Source of the DNA: Zarea fungicola
Lineage: Eukaryota > Ascomycota > Sordariomycetes > Hypocreales > Cordycipitaceae
Direction: 5' to 3'
Length of the DNA stretch: 64,000 nucleotides
Assembly: GCA_900169235.1 (NCBI GenBank)
Contig: FWCC01000244.1
Coordinates: forward strand, 1-64,000
Shown: positions 23,818-34,025 of the stretch, in pieces
Layout of the letters: each line of letters starts with the position of its first letter
Position numbering within the stretch: position 1 is the stretch's first letter
Program-made: the position numbers and the translations under genes
Notes under the pieces: model-generated
Told to the model about the DNA's origin: nothing
Database searches by the model: none
Seen by the model: only the letters and a program-made list of their open reading frames with translations

Positions 23818-24129
23818 AGGAAACACTTTCAACTAGAAAAAAAATTACCATAAAATAGAATTAGATTAATTAAAGAGACGATTTTTTTCTACACACTGAC
23901 TACTACTATGCACTCGCTTGAGTTGGATAATGTTGAGGCGTATGGTAGATCATATAGACACCGCGTCTGCACTTCATCACTCTACATTTGCTACATTTCG
24001 TTGTTAAACTGCATGAATTGGTATCGTGCCTGGACTGCACATGAATCTGCCGTCTCGCAGCTTGTATTGTACATATTTCTACCAGTGTATTTTTTCTTGT
24101 TCATCATGTCATTGGCTGCTCCGCTGCAT
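23818..24129. other. Convergent 3' region
   Basis: Shared 3' flank of the LOG gene and the proteasome gene, AT-rich at 23835-23890. Long plus-strand frames continuing rightward are antisense to the proteasome gene. Nothing else seen. Confidence 0.55.
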
Positions 24130-25070
24130 CTAGCTGTCCACCTCCATGCCGCCCGTTTGGCTCTCGCCCACGCTATCGATCCACTCCTTGACCTCAAACT
24201 CGTCATACAGCTTAAACTGCTCAATGGCCTTGCTGCCCTCGGCCCGGACGCCGACCAGACCGACCGAAGTGTTCTCGACCGTCAGCTGCTTGTCCTGGAC
24301 CAGACTCTCGCGGAGGGCGCGCAGGCCGTGCTGAACGAGCTCCTCGCGGGAGCAGTCGGCAAAGGAGTCGACGTGGCGCTCGAGGTATGTGCGGGCCATC
24401 TGGCTGCGGGCGCCAATGGCAAAGGCCGTCATCTCCTCCGTCATGCCCGAGGGCTGAAACTCAAACAGGTGCGGCCCCGTCTCGTCGACGCCCGCGATCA
24501 AGAGGCCGACGCCGTAGGGGCGCTTTCCGTACATCTGCGTGTTGACCTGGGCCTTGTCGCCAATCATGCCGACGAGGGTGCGCAGGGGCATGGCGCGGCC
24601 GTACGTCAGGCGGTGGCCGAGGCACTGCTGCTTCATAAAGTTGGAGAGGACACGGGCGTCGGATGTGAGGCCGGCAATGGCGATACCGGCATGCTCGTCA
24701 ATGTTGAATAGCTTCTTTTGGTATGATGAGAGTTCTTCGGCGTTGCGCTAGAGTATCCTTTTGTCAGCTGCTTCCCTGATGGTGGTGTCCTCCATTAAAC
24801 GTATATCAAGCACATACCTTGACGGCGCATAGAACGGCGTGGGTCTTGCTGACGATGCCAACGACTACCGAACCTTGCTTTACAGCTTCGGCGGCATATT
24901 CAATCTGGAATATTCGGCCCTGGGGCGAGCTACAGAAAACAGAATCAGTAAAGCTGGAGCTCTCTGGATTACCAGCCGCCAGCCACGGGGCGGGCTTGAT
25001 TTGCGGTCAATGAGAATCGGGCGCAGGCGTACAATGTGACTGAATCGTTATCGTAATTGTTGCGAAACAT
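24130..25070 (-). CDS. PRE5: 20S proteasome subunit alpha6 (Pre5/PSMA1)
   Basis: Predicted 255-aa proteasome alpha-ring subunit. Exons 25070-25033, 24929-24818, 24747-24130; the second junction is phase 0 after AVK and the first splits the Phe of VTFSPQGR. The N-terminal signature [18 protein letters not shown] and the following [13 protein letters not shown] match the alpha6 class rather than other alpha subunits. The body has the alpha-fold landmarks: [41 protein letters not shown], and ARTYLERH. The acidic C-terminus (MEVDS) is characteristic of this subunit. Alpha subunits are non-catalytic; they gate the 20S core and dock the 19S cap. A promoter box for Rpn4 was not looked for exhaustively. 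Length is normal for the family. Confidence 0.95.
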
Positions 25071-26162
25071 GATGTATATCTCTTATTCCTTGGGACACGC
25101 GGTTGCAGATGGGTGGGGAGAGATGGCGTCGTGGATTATTGGGAGGGCGAGGGAGGTTGAGATGAAGCTCGACTGGGCGGGCTGGCGTTGTTAGCAGTCC
25201 AGCCAGGCAACCCAAGCTTCGTCGCCTCCAGGCTGAAAGCTGTCGCGCCAGGACGGCAGATCCGCGGTTAGACCGCCACACCGCCTGCCTAGGTGGGCGG
25301 TCCAGATTGGGAACTCAGTGACGGACAGGCGAGGCCGGAAGCAGCATCAGAATATATGAATAGATGTTTCAAAAAATGTGAATAAATAAAAATAGAAAAT
25401 AAAAATAAAAATAAAAATAACTTAATCCTAAGAAATCATTCAAGGCCAGGATCAACTGTAGCAGACATGGTATGAGCAACAGGCTTATAGCATGGTGGGG
25501 TTGCACTCATGCCGCTAAAAAGAGTCGCTAAAATGGCCAACAGTCCCCTGTCGGAATCGCCTCTAGAGCTCTTTGCCAGCTGCAGCTGCATGCCAGCTTG
25601 TCTCTTCCTGGACACTCCGCCAACATGCTGCATGATGAATATTCGGCATATCGTGGCAGCAGCAATATCCAAGCCACAATGACTCTTATTGCTCGGATTG
25701 ACTAGCTTGCTGCACTGTAACCATCCAGTAGTCGTTGATGAAACACCTAAATTTCTAGCTCCCAATCAAAAATAGTCATGAATTCCCCGATGCACAGGCC
25801 GATTCTCGGCGCACCATGCCGTCATGTCCCTCCAGCCCACCAACCTTCAAGGTGGGGGGAGAAGCTGCTCTCATAAATTCTAGCTACAAAGCTCGACCAT
25901 CTACCACATCCGTTGCTTTTTTTCTCTCTCTCAAATCAGAACATCCACATGGTCCATTGAGTGCCCATTTTGCCAGTTTCTATCTAGTAATATACCCTTG
26001 ACTGGATACATTACTCTCGCGTTGCTACATAATCCCCCGTTGTGACGTCTGAGCTTTGTGTCTTTTTATTCCTCAGTCAATTTCTTGCTGTCTACCTCTG
26101 ACTCAAACTTTGTCAACAGAACGCAACTTGCTCTAACCTCAAGCAGCCACAAGACTGGCATC
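25071..26162. other. Divergent intergenic region
   Basis: About 1.1 kb between the proteasome gene start and the phosphoserine aminotransferase start. It holds promoter sequence for both and an AAAAT-type repeat. The leader before 26163 is C/A/T-rich (CTCAAGCAGCCACAAG). No gene seen. Confidence 0.5.
25381..25420. repeat. AAATA/AAAAT simple repeat
   Basis: About 40 bases of A-rich pentamer-like units (AAAAT repeated) with one G interruption, in the divergent promoter region. Confidence 0.85.
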
Positions 26163-27597
26163 ATGCCTTCCAGAGAAGAAATCACGTACTTTGGGGCCGG
26201 CCCTGCTCTTCTCCCCAGCGACATTCTGGAGATGGCCTCCAAGGCGCTCCTGAATTTCAATGACACTGGATTGGGCAGTAAGTTTTTACAACATGTCCTC
26301 GGGAAAACCCCAGATACAAGTATAAACCTAATCAACTCTGTTCGTTGCTAGTTGCCGAACACTCGCATCGCTCTGAGCTGGCCACAAAGATCATCAACGA
26401 GGCCAAGGCCGACCTCGCCACCTACCTCGACATCCCCGAGGACTACGAGATCATCTTCATGCAGGGCGGCGGCACCGGCGAGTTCTCTGCCGTCGTCTAC
26501 AACCTCGTCGGCGCCTGGGTCGCCCGCAAGCGCACCCAGCTCTTCGCCAAGCTCAAGAAATCCGAGACGGACGAGGCCAACGACCCGGCCCTCATGCAGG
26601 AGCTCCGCACCGCCATTGACCGCGAGCTCAAGCTCGACTACCTCGTCACCGGCAGCTGGTCGCAAAAGGCCGCGGCCGAGGCTGCTCGCCTGCTCGGTCC
26701 CCACCACGTCAACATTGTCGCCGACGGCCGCGGCGAGGATGGCAAGTTTGGCAAGATCCCCGACGAGTCGACCTGGAAGCGCTCCGAGAACCCGGCCTTC
26801 ATCTACGCGTGCGACAATGAGACGGTCGACGGCGTCGAGTTCCCCGCCTTCCCCCAGTCGCTCGCCCCCGGCCCGGACGGCGAGGGCCCCATTGTCGTCG
26901 CCGACATGTCGTCCAACATTCTCTCGCGCCGCATCCCCGTCCGCAACTACTCGCTCATCTTCTTTGGCGCTCAGAAGAACCTGGGCTCGACCGGCGTCAC
27001 CGTCGTCGTCATCAAGAAGAGCCTGCTGGCCCCGAAGCTGCCCCAGCCGTCTGCGACTCTCATGCGCGCTCTTGGTCTGCCCATTGCGCCCATCATTTTC
27101 TCATATGAGATGATTGCCAAGAACAACAGCTTGTACAACACTTTGAGCATTTTCGAGTAAGTGGCAAACTCAAAACGAGCCCAAATCGGAAAACGTAAAT
27201 CGGAGGAAGAGACTGACATACTACAAGTGTATACATTGCCGGCCAGGTCTTGAAGAAGCTCTTAAACACATACCCAAACCGCGTCGAGGGCCAAGAGCAA
27301 GTGTCTGCCAAAAAGGCCAAGCTCATCTATGATGCGCTCGACGCCCACCCTGATATCTACAGGGTTGTCCCCGACAAGAGTGTTCGCTCGCGCATGAACA
27401 TTTGCTTCCGGGTCACCAAGGGCGGTGACATTGACGAGGCGGAGAAGAAGTTTCTCAAGGACGGCACAGCGATCGGTCTCACCGGCCTGAAGGGCCACCG
27501 TTCAGTGGGTGGAATTCGCGCCTCTAATTACAATTCGATATCTCTAGAGGGTGCTGAGAAGCTTGCCAAGTATATTACTGACTTTGCCAACGCATAA
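26163..27597 (+). CDS. SER1: Phosphoserine aminotransferase
   Basis: Predicted 429-aa PLP enzyme that converts 3-phosphohydroxypyruvate and glutamate to phosphoserine, the second step of serine synthesis. Exons 26163-26277, 26352-27156, 27228-27597, with junction codons Ile (A|TT) and Asp (GA|T). The N-terminus reads TYFGAGPALLPSDIL, the SerC signature. FMQGGGTGEFSAVVYNL forms the cofactor phosphate region. Lys247 in FFGAQKNLGSTG is the Schiff-base lysine. VGGIRASNYN near the C-terminus is the family's substrate-binding segment. Slightly longer than the bacterial enzymes because of an insertion around KLKKSETDEANDPALMQ, a known fungal feature as I recall. Cytosolic; no targeting signal. Exon 2 is strongly C-biased at third positions, which suggests high expression. 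Confidence 0.95.
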
Positions 27598-27992
27598 ATC
27601 GCGGCGACAATGAGGATTTGGGAGAAAAACAAAATAGTCACGATTTTATGCGATGCGGGGTAGGAATTTGTTATGGGAGTACAGGGTCAACCCGTTAGCT
27701 GGCTGCAAATTCAACTTGTCGGCCAGACATTTATGATATAGGAAATTGCAATCAAAGTATGAATAAATTTTAATAACCACCGGAAAGCCCGAGTTGTTGT
27801 AGAACTCTATGAATTGTCTGTGTAGCCTAGCCTTGCTCTAATGGCCATAGCTAAGCTGCGACAGTGTCGAGAGCGTAGCTGTGCTCCACCAATTGAATAC
27901 TGACTTTTCATGAACGACCAGGGGACGGGATTCGGCGCGCTGCTCATTCTCTCGAGACCTCACATAGCTTCCAAATACAAATAAATCTAGTC
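27598..27992. other. Intergenic, no gene seen
   Basis: Terminator of the aminotransferase gene and promoter of the next plus-strand gene. AT-rich around 27730-27775. Confidence 0.5.
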
Positions 27993-29957
27993 ATGCTGCG
28001 ATCGGGGGCTTTAGCGTGCCGATTTATGCGCGTCGCAGCGCGTCCAATCCGCCCAGCAAGGCACCAGACCCCCAGATGCTGCCAGCGACGATGCCATTTG
28101 CAAGCCCGGCCAGTCTCAACCGCGGCACCCTCGCAAGCAGCAGCCACACACTCGGGATTTACAGCACCTAGAGACACGATATATGCATTGTCAACAGCAC
28201 ATGGAAAAGCCGGCATTGCTGTAATTCGCATATCGGGGTCATCATGTCTCGATGTATGTAACGTCTCGATGCACCCCCCCCCCCCCCCCCGGTCCTCATC
28301 ATGAGATTCTCTCTGCTAACATACCGTGCGCATGTGCTAGATATACAAAGGCTTATGCCCATCCAAACCAGCCCCAAAGCCACGCTATGCCACTGTGCGG
28401 ACGCTCTTCCACCCCCAGCAGCAACCCAATAGCGCCGCCGAAGCAGGTCCTCCTCCCATTGTTCTTGATTCCGAGGCTCTCGTCCTCTATTTCCCCGCGC
28501 CGCGGACGGTGACGGGCGAGGACGTCCTGGAGCTGCACGTCCACGGCGGGCCTGCCACTGTCCGCGCCGTCCTCGCCGCCATTCCATCTTGTCGTGTCGC
28601 CTCCGCCTCCACCGGCCGCATCATCCGCTACGCCGAGCCGGGCGAGTTCACCAAGCGCGCCTTCCTCCACGACCGCCTGGACCTCGCGCAGATCGAGGCC
28701 CTCTCCGACACCCTCGCCGCGGAGACGGAGCAGCAGCGCCGCGCCGCCGTCCGGGGCCACGCGGGCCGCCATCTGGGCCGCACGTACGAAGGGTGGCGGC
28801 AGCAGCTCCTCCTCGCGCGTGGCGAGCTCGAGGCTCTGATTGATTTCGCCGAGGACCAGCACTTTGACGAGTCGCCCCTCGACTTGCTCGCGAGCGTGGC
28901 GCGGCAGATTGAGGACATGCTGCACAGTATACGCCTGCACGAGAGGGGCGCGCAAAAGAGCGAACTGCTGCGCGGGGGCATCAAGATTGCGCTCGTGGGC
29001 CCGCCCAACGCGGGCAAGAGCTCGCTGATGAACCTGGTGGTGGGGAGGGAGGCGTCGATCGTGTCGGGCGAGGCGGGCACGACGAGGGACGTGGTGGAGG
29101 CGAGTCTGGATATTCGGGGCTATCTGTGCTCGTTTGCGGACACGGCCGGGTTTCGGACGAGAAGAAGCGCGGAGCAGGGCAGGGACGACGACGACCACCA
29201 AGACGGGAGCGAGATTGGAAAGGTGGAGGAAGAGGGCATACGGAGGGCGAGGAACAAGGCCAAGGAGGCGGATGTTGTGGCGGTACTGGCGTCGGTGGAG
29301 AGGAAGGGAGGCGGCGGCGGGGATGGGAAAGAGGAGTTTTTTATTAGATATGATGAGCAGACGTTGCAGCTGGCGGCTGAGGCAGAGTCTTGTTTGGTTG
29401 TGGTGAACAAGAGGGATAAGGTGGACGCGGAGACGCTGCAGAGGCTGCTGTCTGGCTTTAGGACGACGCTCGACACACACGGCAGCAGCGGCGGCAAGCT
29501 AGATGGTATCCCTATCCACACCGTGTCATGCAAAGAAGCACAGAGTACAGTCGTGGGCGACACGGACCCGGGTGGTGTCCATGCTGTGATTGATGCGCTG
29601 AGCGACAGGTTCGCCTCGATGACCTCGATGCCATCCGAGCTGCAGGATCTACTCGGGGTGACGGAACGCCAGAGACAGTTGCTTGTGGATTGCCGAGGCT
29701 ATCTGGAGGAGTTTATCGCGGAAGCCGGACGAGGGCAATCCGAGGAGCAGCACGGTCTCGAGGCGGACAGCGTGCTGGCGGCCGAGTTTCTACGGTACGC
29801 GGCGGATTGTCTGTCCAGAATCACAGGGCGTGGCGAGGGCGGGGATGTAGAGGAGGTTCTTGGAGTTGTATTTGAAAAGTAAGTTGCTTTACTGGTGGTT
29901 GGTTTGCCAGGAGTTTATCTTTGCTAACTTGATACTAGATTCTGTGTTGGAAAGTAG
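27993..29957 (+). CDS. MSS1: Mitochondrial tRNA modification GTPase (MnmE/Mss1)
   Basis: Predicted 605-aa GTPase that, with Mto1/GidA, makes the 5-carboxymethylaminomethyl group on wobble uridine of mitochondrial tRNAs. Exons 27993-28253, 28341-29878, 29939-29957. The last exon supplies only six codons, ending in FCVGK, the conserved C-terminal C(I/V/L)GK with its catalytic Cys; finding it required the second intron. The N-terminus (MLRSGALACRFMRVAARPI, then more Arg) is a mitochondrial presequence. The folate-binding domain has DTIYALSTAHGKAGIAVIRISG and GEFTKRAFLHDRLDLAQIEAL. The G domain starts with GPPNAGKS (307-314), then GTTRD, DTAGFR and NKRD. A long Gly/Asp/Lys-rich insertion lies in the G domain. 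The first intron contains a 17-C homopolymer. Function is firm. Confidence 0.95.
28274..28290. repeat. C17 homopolymer in intron 1 of MSS1
   Basis: Seventeen consecutive cytosines within the 87-nt first intron (28254-28340), 20 bases from the donor. Length may be unreliable in the assembly and polymorphic in strains. Confidence 0.9.
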
Positions 29958-30309
29958 CCGGGTAATGTTTGTATGTATTACTATGGGTGTATAAAGTTTG
30001 TATAAATATCTGTAAAATAGAGGCATGTTGGGCATAGAGGAATGAATTTAAATTGTATTTTTATTTCATTAAAAATGCTATGCGGACATGATTTTCCCGC
30101 GTGCCGTAGCCGCTTCCAATAACAACCTCGCATCCATGAATAGCTTTGCCGGCTGATGAAACGACGCTCTTCAATGCTTTTCCCACCTTTTCAGCCCAAA
30201 ACAATTGGGAGTATGAAAAGCAACCCAATGAAACCAAAAAAAAAGAAGAACAATAATAAATGCGAAATAGGAGCGCCCCAGATAATCAACCGATCAGCAA
30301 GCCATTTTT
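29958..30309. other. Convergent 3' region
   Basis: AT-rich shared 3' flank of the MnmE-like gene and the thioredoxin gene. No gene seen. Confidence 0.55.
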
Positions 30310-30693
30310 TTAAGCAGCCGTCTCAGTCGCAGCAGCCTGGCGGGCCGCCGCCAATCCGCCAATCTTATCGGCGGCTGCCGTCAGCGCGGGTGGGTTGGCG
30401 CCCTTGATTTCCAGCTGTCCGTTGACCGTGACCTGCTTGCCGTCCTTGAAGAAGAGGAACGTGGGCATGGCGGTGATGCCGTACTTTTGCGCCGCGTCGG
30501 TGGCCTCCTCGACGTTGACCTTGGCAAAGGCAAAGTGGCCGTCGGCGCCGTGCTTCTCGGAGAGCTTCTCGTAGACGGGGGCAATAGCCTTGCAAGGCGG
30601 GCACCAGGTGGCGAAGAAGTCGACGGCGACGTAGGTGTTTTTGGCAAAGAGGTCCTCGAGCTGGGCGAGCGAGGTGACGTGCTGCAGAGACAT
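30310..30693 (-). CDS. Thioredoxin with WCPPC active site
   Basis: Single-exon 127-aa thioredoxin. The active site is Trp30-Cys31-Pro-Pro-Cys34-Lys, preceded by YVAVDFFAT. The cis-proline loop is AMPTF, followed by LFFKDGKQV. It reduces protein disulfides with electrons from thioredoxin reductase; cytosolic, no targeting peptide on the chosen start. WCPPC replaces the more usual WCGPC; a Pro at that position is known in some fungal and plant relatives and shifts redox potential. After the fold a short Ala-rich C-terminal tail is appended (AAARQAAATETAA). The frame is open upstream to 30849, but ATG 30693 gives the standard length and begins MSLQHVTSL, and a TATA-like box lies 120 bases upstream. 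Confidence 0.93.
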   Translation of the reverse strand: MSLQHVTSLAQLEDLFAKNTYVAVDFFATWCPPCKAIAPVYEKLSEKHGADGHFAFAKVNVEEATDAAQKYGITAMPTFLFFKDGKQVTVNGQLEIKGANPPALTAAADKIGGLAAARQAAATETAA

Positions 30694-31688
30694 GATGGCT
30701 GCGGGGTGGCTGTGGCTGGACTTGTTGATGTGTAGTATTTCGATTAGAAAAGTAGGGTGGTTTAATTCAGGTCGTGTATTTGAACGGTTGCTGTAGAGGA
30801 CGTAGAGTTGTCTTTTATAGTATCTGGATGTGATTTTCGTGAAGTTCAAAAGTCTCCGAGCTGAGTGGAAGCGGCGCGCATTTTAATGCTCCGAAGCTTT
30901 GGCAGTGGAATTGGCTGGAGTGGGGTGGAAATGGTGTTTGTCAAACAGCTGTGTCAGCATTGGCTTTGATTCCACACCGTTTTGGATGTTGGTACTTGTC
31001 ATTGCTTTCAAACATTGTTACATAATTTGTCATTTAAGAATAAATTGGAATCATGGCATGAATGTAATTAATTAATTGATTTTTTTTTTTTGTAATACTT
31101 GCGCCTTGTAATTCACGTCACTCAATTCCATCAGTGATGCACTCCGCCCTGCACTGTACATGATTGCCACGGGGTGGGCTGTGGGGGTGTCAGAAATAAG
31201 ATGGCATCATTGGTGAAATGATTGTCGTTATTGTCGCTACTGTTCTTGATTTAGTACCTCTCCTCAATCTGTGGAGTGCATATGCTTTTGCATGCCATGC
31301 GTAGTAACAGGGGTTGCACACCGTGAGTACAGTGGGATTAAACTTTGACACCATAGTTGATAGTTGTGCAGCACTACAAGACACTGTGAGCGCGGAACCA
31401 CGGCCGGTCAGTCTGCTCTCAATATTCCGTCCACAAGAGCTTAATCGAAACGCTTACATCGCTTTGCCGGTCAGTATCTGGTGATGCAGATTGGACATCA
31501 GTAAAGGCTTCAGTCAAGGCTTGGAATGTGCTGAATCAGACCGTCGACTGCAGGGCTTTGTTGTGACTGCTGACTCAGGTCAATCAGCGCTTCTAGCGAG
31601 GCATGACTCCACCATGGCAGGCTTGCGTCGGTCAACGCCCCGGCCGACAGTAGCCTGCCATGGGTATGAAGTCATCACGGCAGCCAAG
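30694..31688. other. Intergenic, left edge of accessory island
   Basis: Thioredoxin promoter at its left. An 11-T run occurs at about 31080-31091. Short frames at 31190-31384 and 31491-31763 have no recognisable content; the second runs into a degenerate repeat and I do not call it a gene. Confidence 0.5.
30812..30819 (-). promoter_or_regulatory. TATA-like box of the thioredoxin gene
   Basis: TATAAAAG on the minus strand, about 120 bases upstream of the thioredoxin ATG. Sequence and spacing fit a TATA box. Confidence 0.5.
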
Positions 31689-31866
31689 GTGAGAAGAGAG
31701 ATTTTCTATTTGCTATCTGATTTTTCTGAATTCCTATACGTAGACGAGCGATTCATCCCCTAGCTATAGCTGAATTCCTAATATTATTAAGTGATAATTT
31801 GCATACTAGCTGTGAAAACTACCTCGCAGCCCGTGCATCATAACTGCTTGTGCTTGTACCAACAGG
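31689..31866 (+). repeat. Degenerate dispersed repeat, copy A
   Basis: Similar along most of its length to copy B at 33515-33698 in the same orientation. Shared blocks include AGAGATTTTCT, TTTTTCTGAATTCC, TAGCT near the middle, and TAACTGCTTG then ACCAACA at the right. Where they differ, copy A mostly has A or T for G or C in copy B (for example CCTATACGTAG versus CCCGTATATAG). It ends about 25 bases from the stop codon of the lactonase-like gene. Confidence 0.7.
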
Positions 31867-31891
31867 CTAGCATCTGTCTTGTTTCGACCAT

Positions 31892-32928
31892 TTATTTCCC
31901 GGGCAAACATCCATCAAACGTCTCACGCGGCCCTAGGAAAGATATTCGGCTCCCCTTTGGAGCGTACAGCTGCAGGTCATGCATGCCATACTGATTGCCC
32001 TGATCCACTGCCGGGACTTTTCCTTGGCAAATTTGCTGCAGGACTTGCTCAATGTCTGCCAGCATTGCTGATGCAGCGTACCCGCTCGTCTGGTGGCCGC
32101 AGGATACCTTGGTCGATTGCGCTGATTGCGAATCCCATTCATCAACAAGCCGTCTCAGTTTCGTAAGCGACTGCCGGTACTCGACAATACTGCCGCCGCG
32201 GAGGAACAAGATTGGTGCGTCCAAGTAGGCCATGTCGCCAACGAAGAGGTGTCGCTCCTCCCAGTCCCACACTGCTAATTGATCTGGTGTGTGGCCAGGT
32301 ATTTGATATAGCGAGAGCGGCAATTTTGTTCCGTCATCGTCCACTACTCTCTGTCCATCATCGGCCCAATTTGTGACCGAGTACACGGGTGTTTCAACTC
32401 CCATGTCGCTGCACAGAGAGGATGAGGGCAGGTGCTTTGGACTGAGAAAGTCTCCATCATACCCACTAGCCCATATCTGTGTTGTATCAAGGTTACCAAA
32501 ATCAGCTATTCCGCCTGTTTTATAATTGGCATAATTAGCAATGTCACGGTGGCTGTGCTGCAGGACAAATAAGCACCATGTCACATACCAATATGATCAA
32601 AATGGCAGTGTGTGCAGATGACGGTGTACGGCTTATCGCCACCTGGATTAAGCGGTGCACCCCCATTCTCCGGTACAGGATGTGCTTCTATGAATCTACG
32701 CAACCAGCTGTATTGTGCTTTGGGATCCGTCGCTGCACGGGGTCCGCAGCCCGTGTCAATTAGAACGACTCTGGCGAGGTTTATCTTGACGTATATGAAT
32801 GGCGTTTCGCCAAAGACGTCGTGCTCTACAATGCGATATGTAGAGCCATTCAGCTTGAAGCATTCAAAATACGAAGTCAAAGAGGTATCCGCATCCTTGG
32901 GTGCCGACACAATGCTTGCCAAGCACAT
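31892..32928 (-). CDS. Metallo-beta-lactamase-fold lactonase-like hydrolase
   Basis: Predicted 320-aa protein; exons 32928-32589 and 32514-31892 with a 74-nt intron (donor GTATGTG, acceptor AACAG) that rebuilds FDHIGGIADFG. The zinc motif HxHxDH is His107-Cys-His109-Phe-Asp111-His112. Further ligands are apparent in IPGHTPDQLAVWD (third His), LFVGDMAYLDAP (bridging Asp) and VSCGHQ (last His). This arrangement and the IWASGYD and WADDGQ segments resemble N-acyl-homoserine-lactone lactonases and a fungal lactonase family; the substrate could be AHLs, mycotoxin lactones or other esters. No signal peptide is clear. The gene sits between two degenerate direct repeats, so it may be an accessory or horizontally acquired gene. 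All catalytic residues are present. Confidence 0.85.
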
Positions 32929-33514
32929 CGCGACTGGTGGTCAGGACGTCGCTTTCGAAATCTCGAGATAGCCAAGTGATGATAAGCGTATTATTAATTA
33001 TTTCTGTACGGTCTAGGCTCGGCTCGGCTTGGTTGAAATCTCCATGTGTTGAATAGGTTGGTAGCCGACACAGCCCCATCTGATTTCAAGTTTCGTTGCG
33101 GGGTACGCTGTAGACTAGGCGCTTGCTTATTAGTTTCCAAAAGCACATATCCAAAAGCTAGTTAGCTGAACCATGACCATAAGGTAGTTTTGGATCTCTA
33201 TTGATCAATCTAAGCAATAGGCTTTCTATTAAGAGTTCTACTCTTAATGAGACTTACGCAAGATACCGTATTGTTCGACATAACCTAGCTTACCCTAGGG
33301 CATACCCTAGCTTTGACTTACACGTTAAGCTATATAAGGGTTTATAGAAGGGAGTGCTTGTATTTCTGATATGTGCAGGTAGGTCCTATATAGCTGAAGG
33401 AATTATCGCTGGCTTCTCCCTTTAAAGCGGTATAATTCGAAATCCCATGCGTGGGATGTGATATAAGCCATATAATGCAACCCCCGTAGTATTGAATTGG
33501 GAGTTTTGTGACAG

Positions 33515-33698
33515 CTGAGGAGAGAGGAGAGATTTTCTGTTTGCTGTTGGCTTTTTCTGAATTCCCGTATATAGAGGAGGAATTCCTCCCCCAGCCGTAG
33601 CTAGGTTTTGAATACAATCAAGTTACAAAAAGCATAGCTACTGGGGGACGCCCCTCTCAGTACCGTGCCTCGTAACTGCTTGCGCTCATACCAACACT
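33515..33698 (+). repeat. Degenerate dispersed repeat, copy B
   Basis: Direct-orientation partner of copy A (31689-31866). It is the more GC-rich of the two. The element may extend left of 33515, where copy A has no matching sequence. No terminal inverted repeats or coding capacity were recognised. Confidence 0.7.
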
Positions 33699-33982
33699 GA
33701 GCGTCAAGACGCTTTTCGGTTTGTTCCACTTAATCAGCATAAAGATGTCGGTCTAGATACTCCAACACAGCGCCAGAGTACCAACGGATCTATAAATTGG
33801 TAAACTCTTGACGCAAACATGGAAATCAGGTACAATAGCAAGTTTTGTTTAAGAATGAGGTATGAATAACATAACGTTAAACGTTGAAAACCTCTATCTC
33901 TTTGTTCAAACGCCTTTCATTAGATTTTACTTCTTGTCGCGAGATAAATGAGCAAGTATATCAACCTCGAGGCTAATATTAT

Positions 33983-34025
33983 TGCTAGAATAGCTTCAAT
34001 AGCCCTAGGCCTTTTGATCCGTGGC
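33983..34025 (+). repeat. Short dispersed repeat, copy C
   Basis: About 43 bases similar to 39392-39434: TGCTAGAAT, then GCTTCAATAGCCC, then GCCTTTTG and a TGGC end, with a few substitutions and a one-base indel. Confidence 0.6.

Noticed and set aside
25381..25420. CRISPR-like or replication-origin array
   Set aside because: It is only an A-rich simple repeat without spacers; no CRISPR is expected in a fungal nuclear genome.
28353..29480. 375-codon minus-strand open frame
   Set aside because: Antisense shadow of the MnmE-like GTPase; Arg/His/Leu-rich with no motif.
31491..31763. Plus-strand 90-codon frame
   Set aside because: It runs into the degenerate repeat and has no recognisable content or convincing start.
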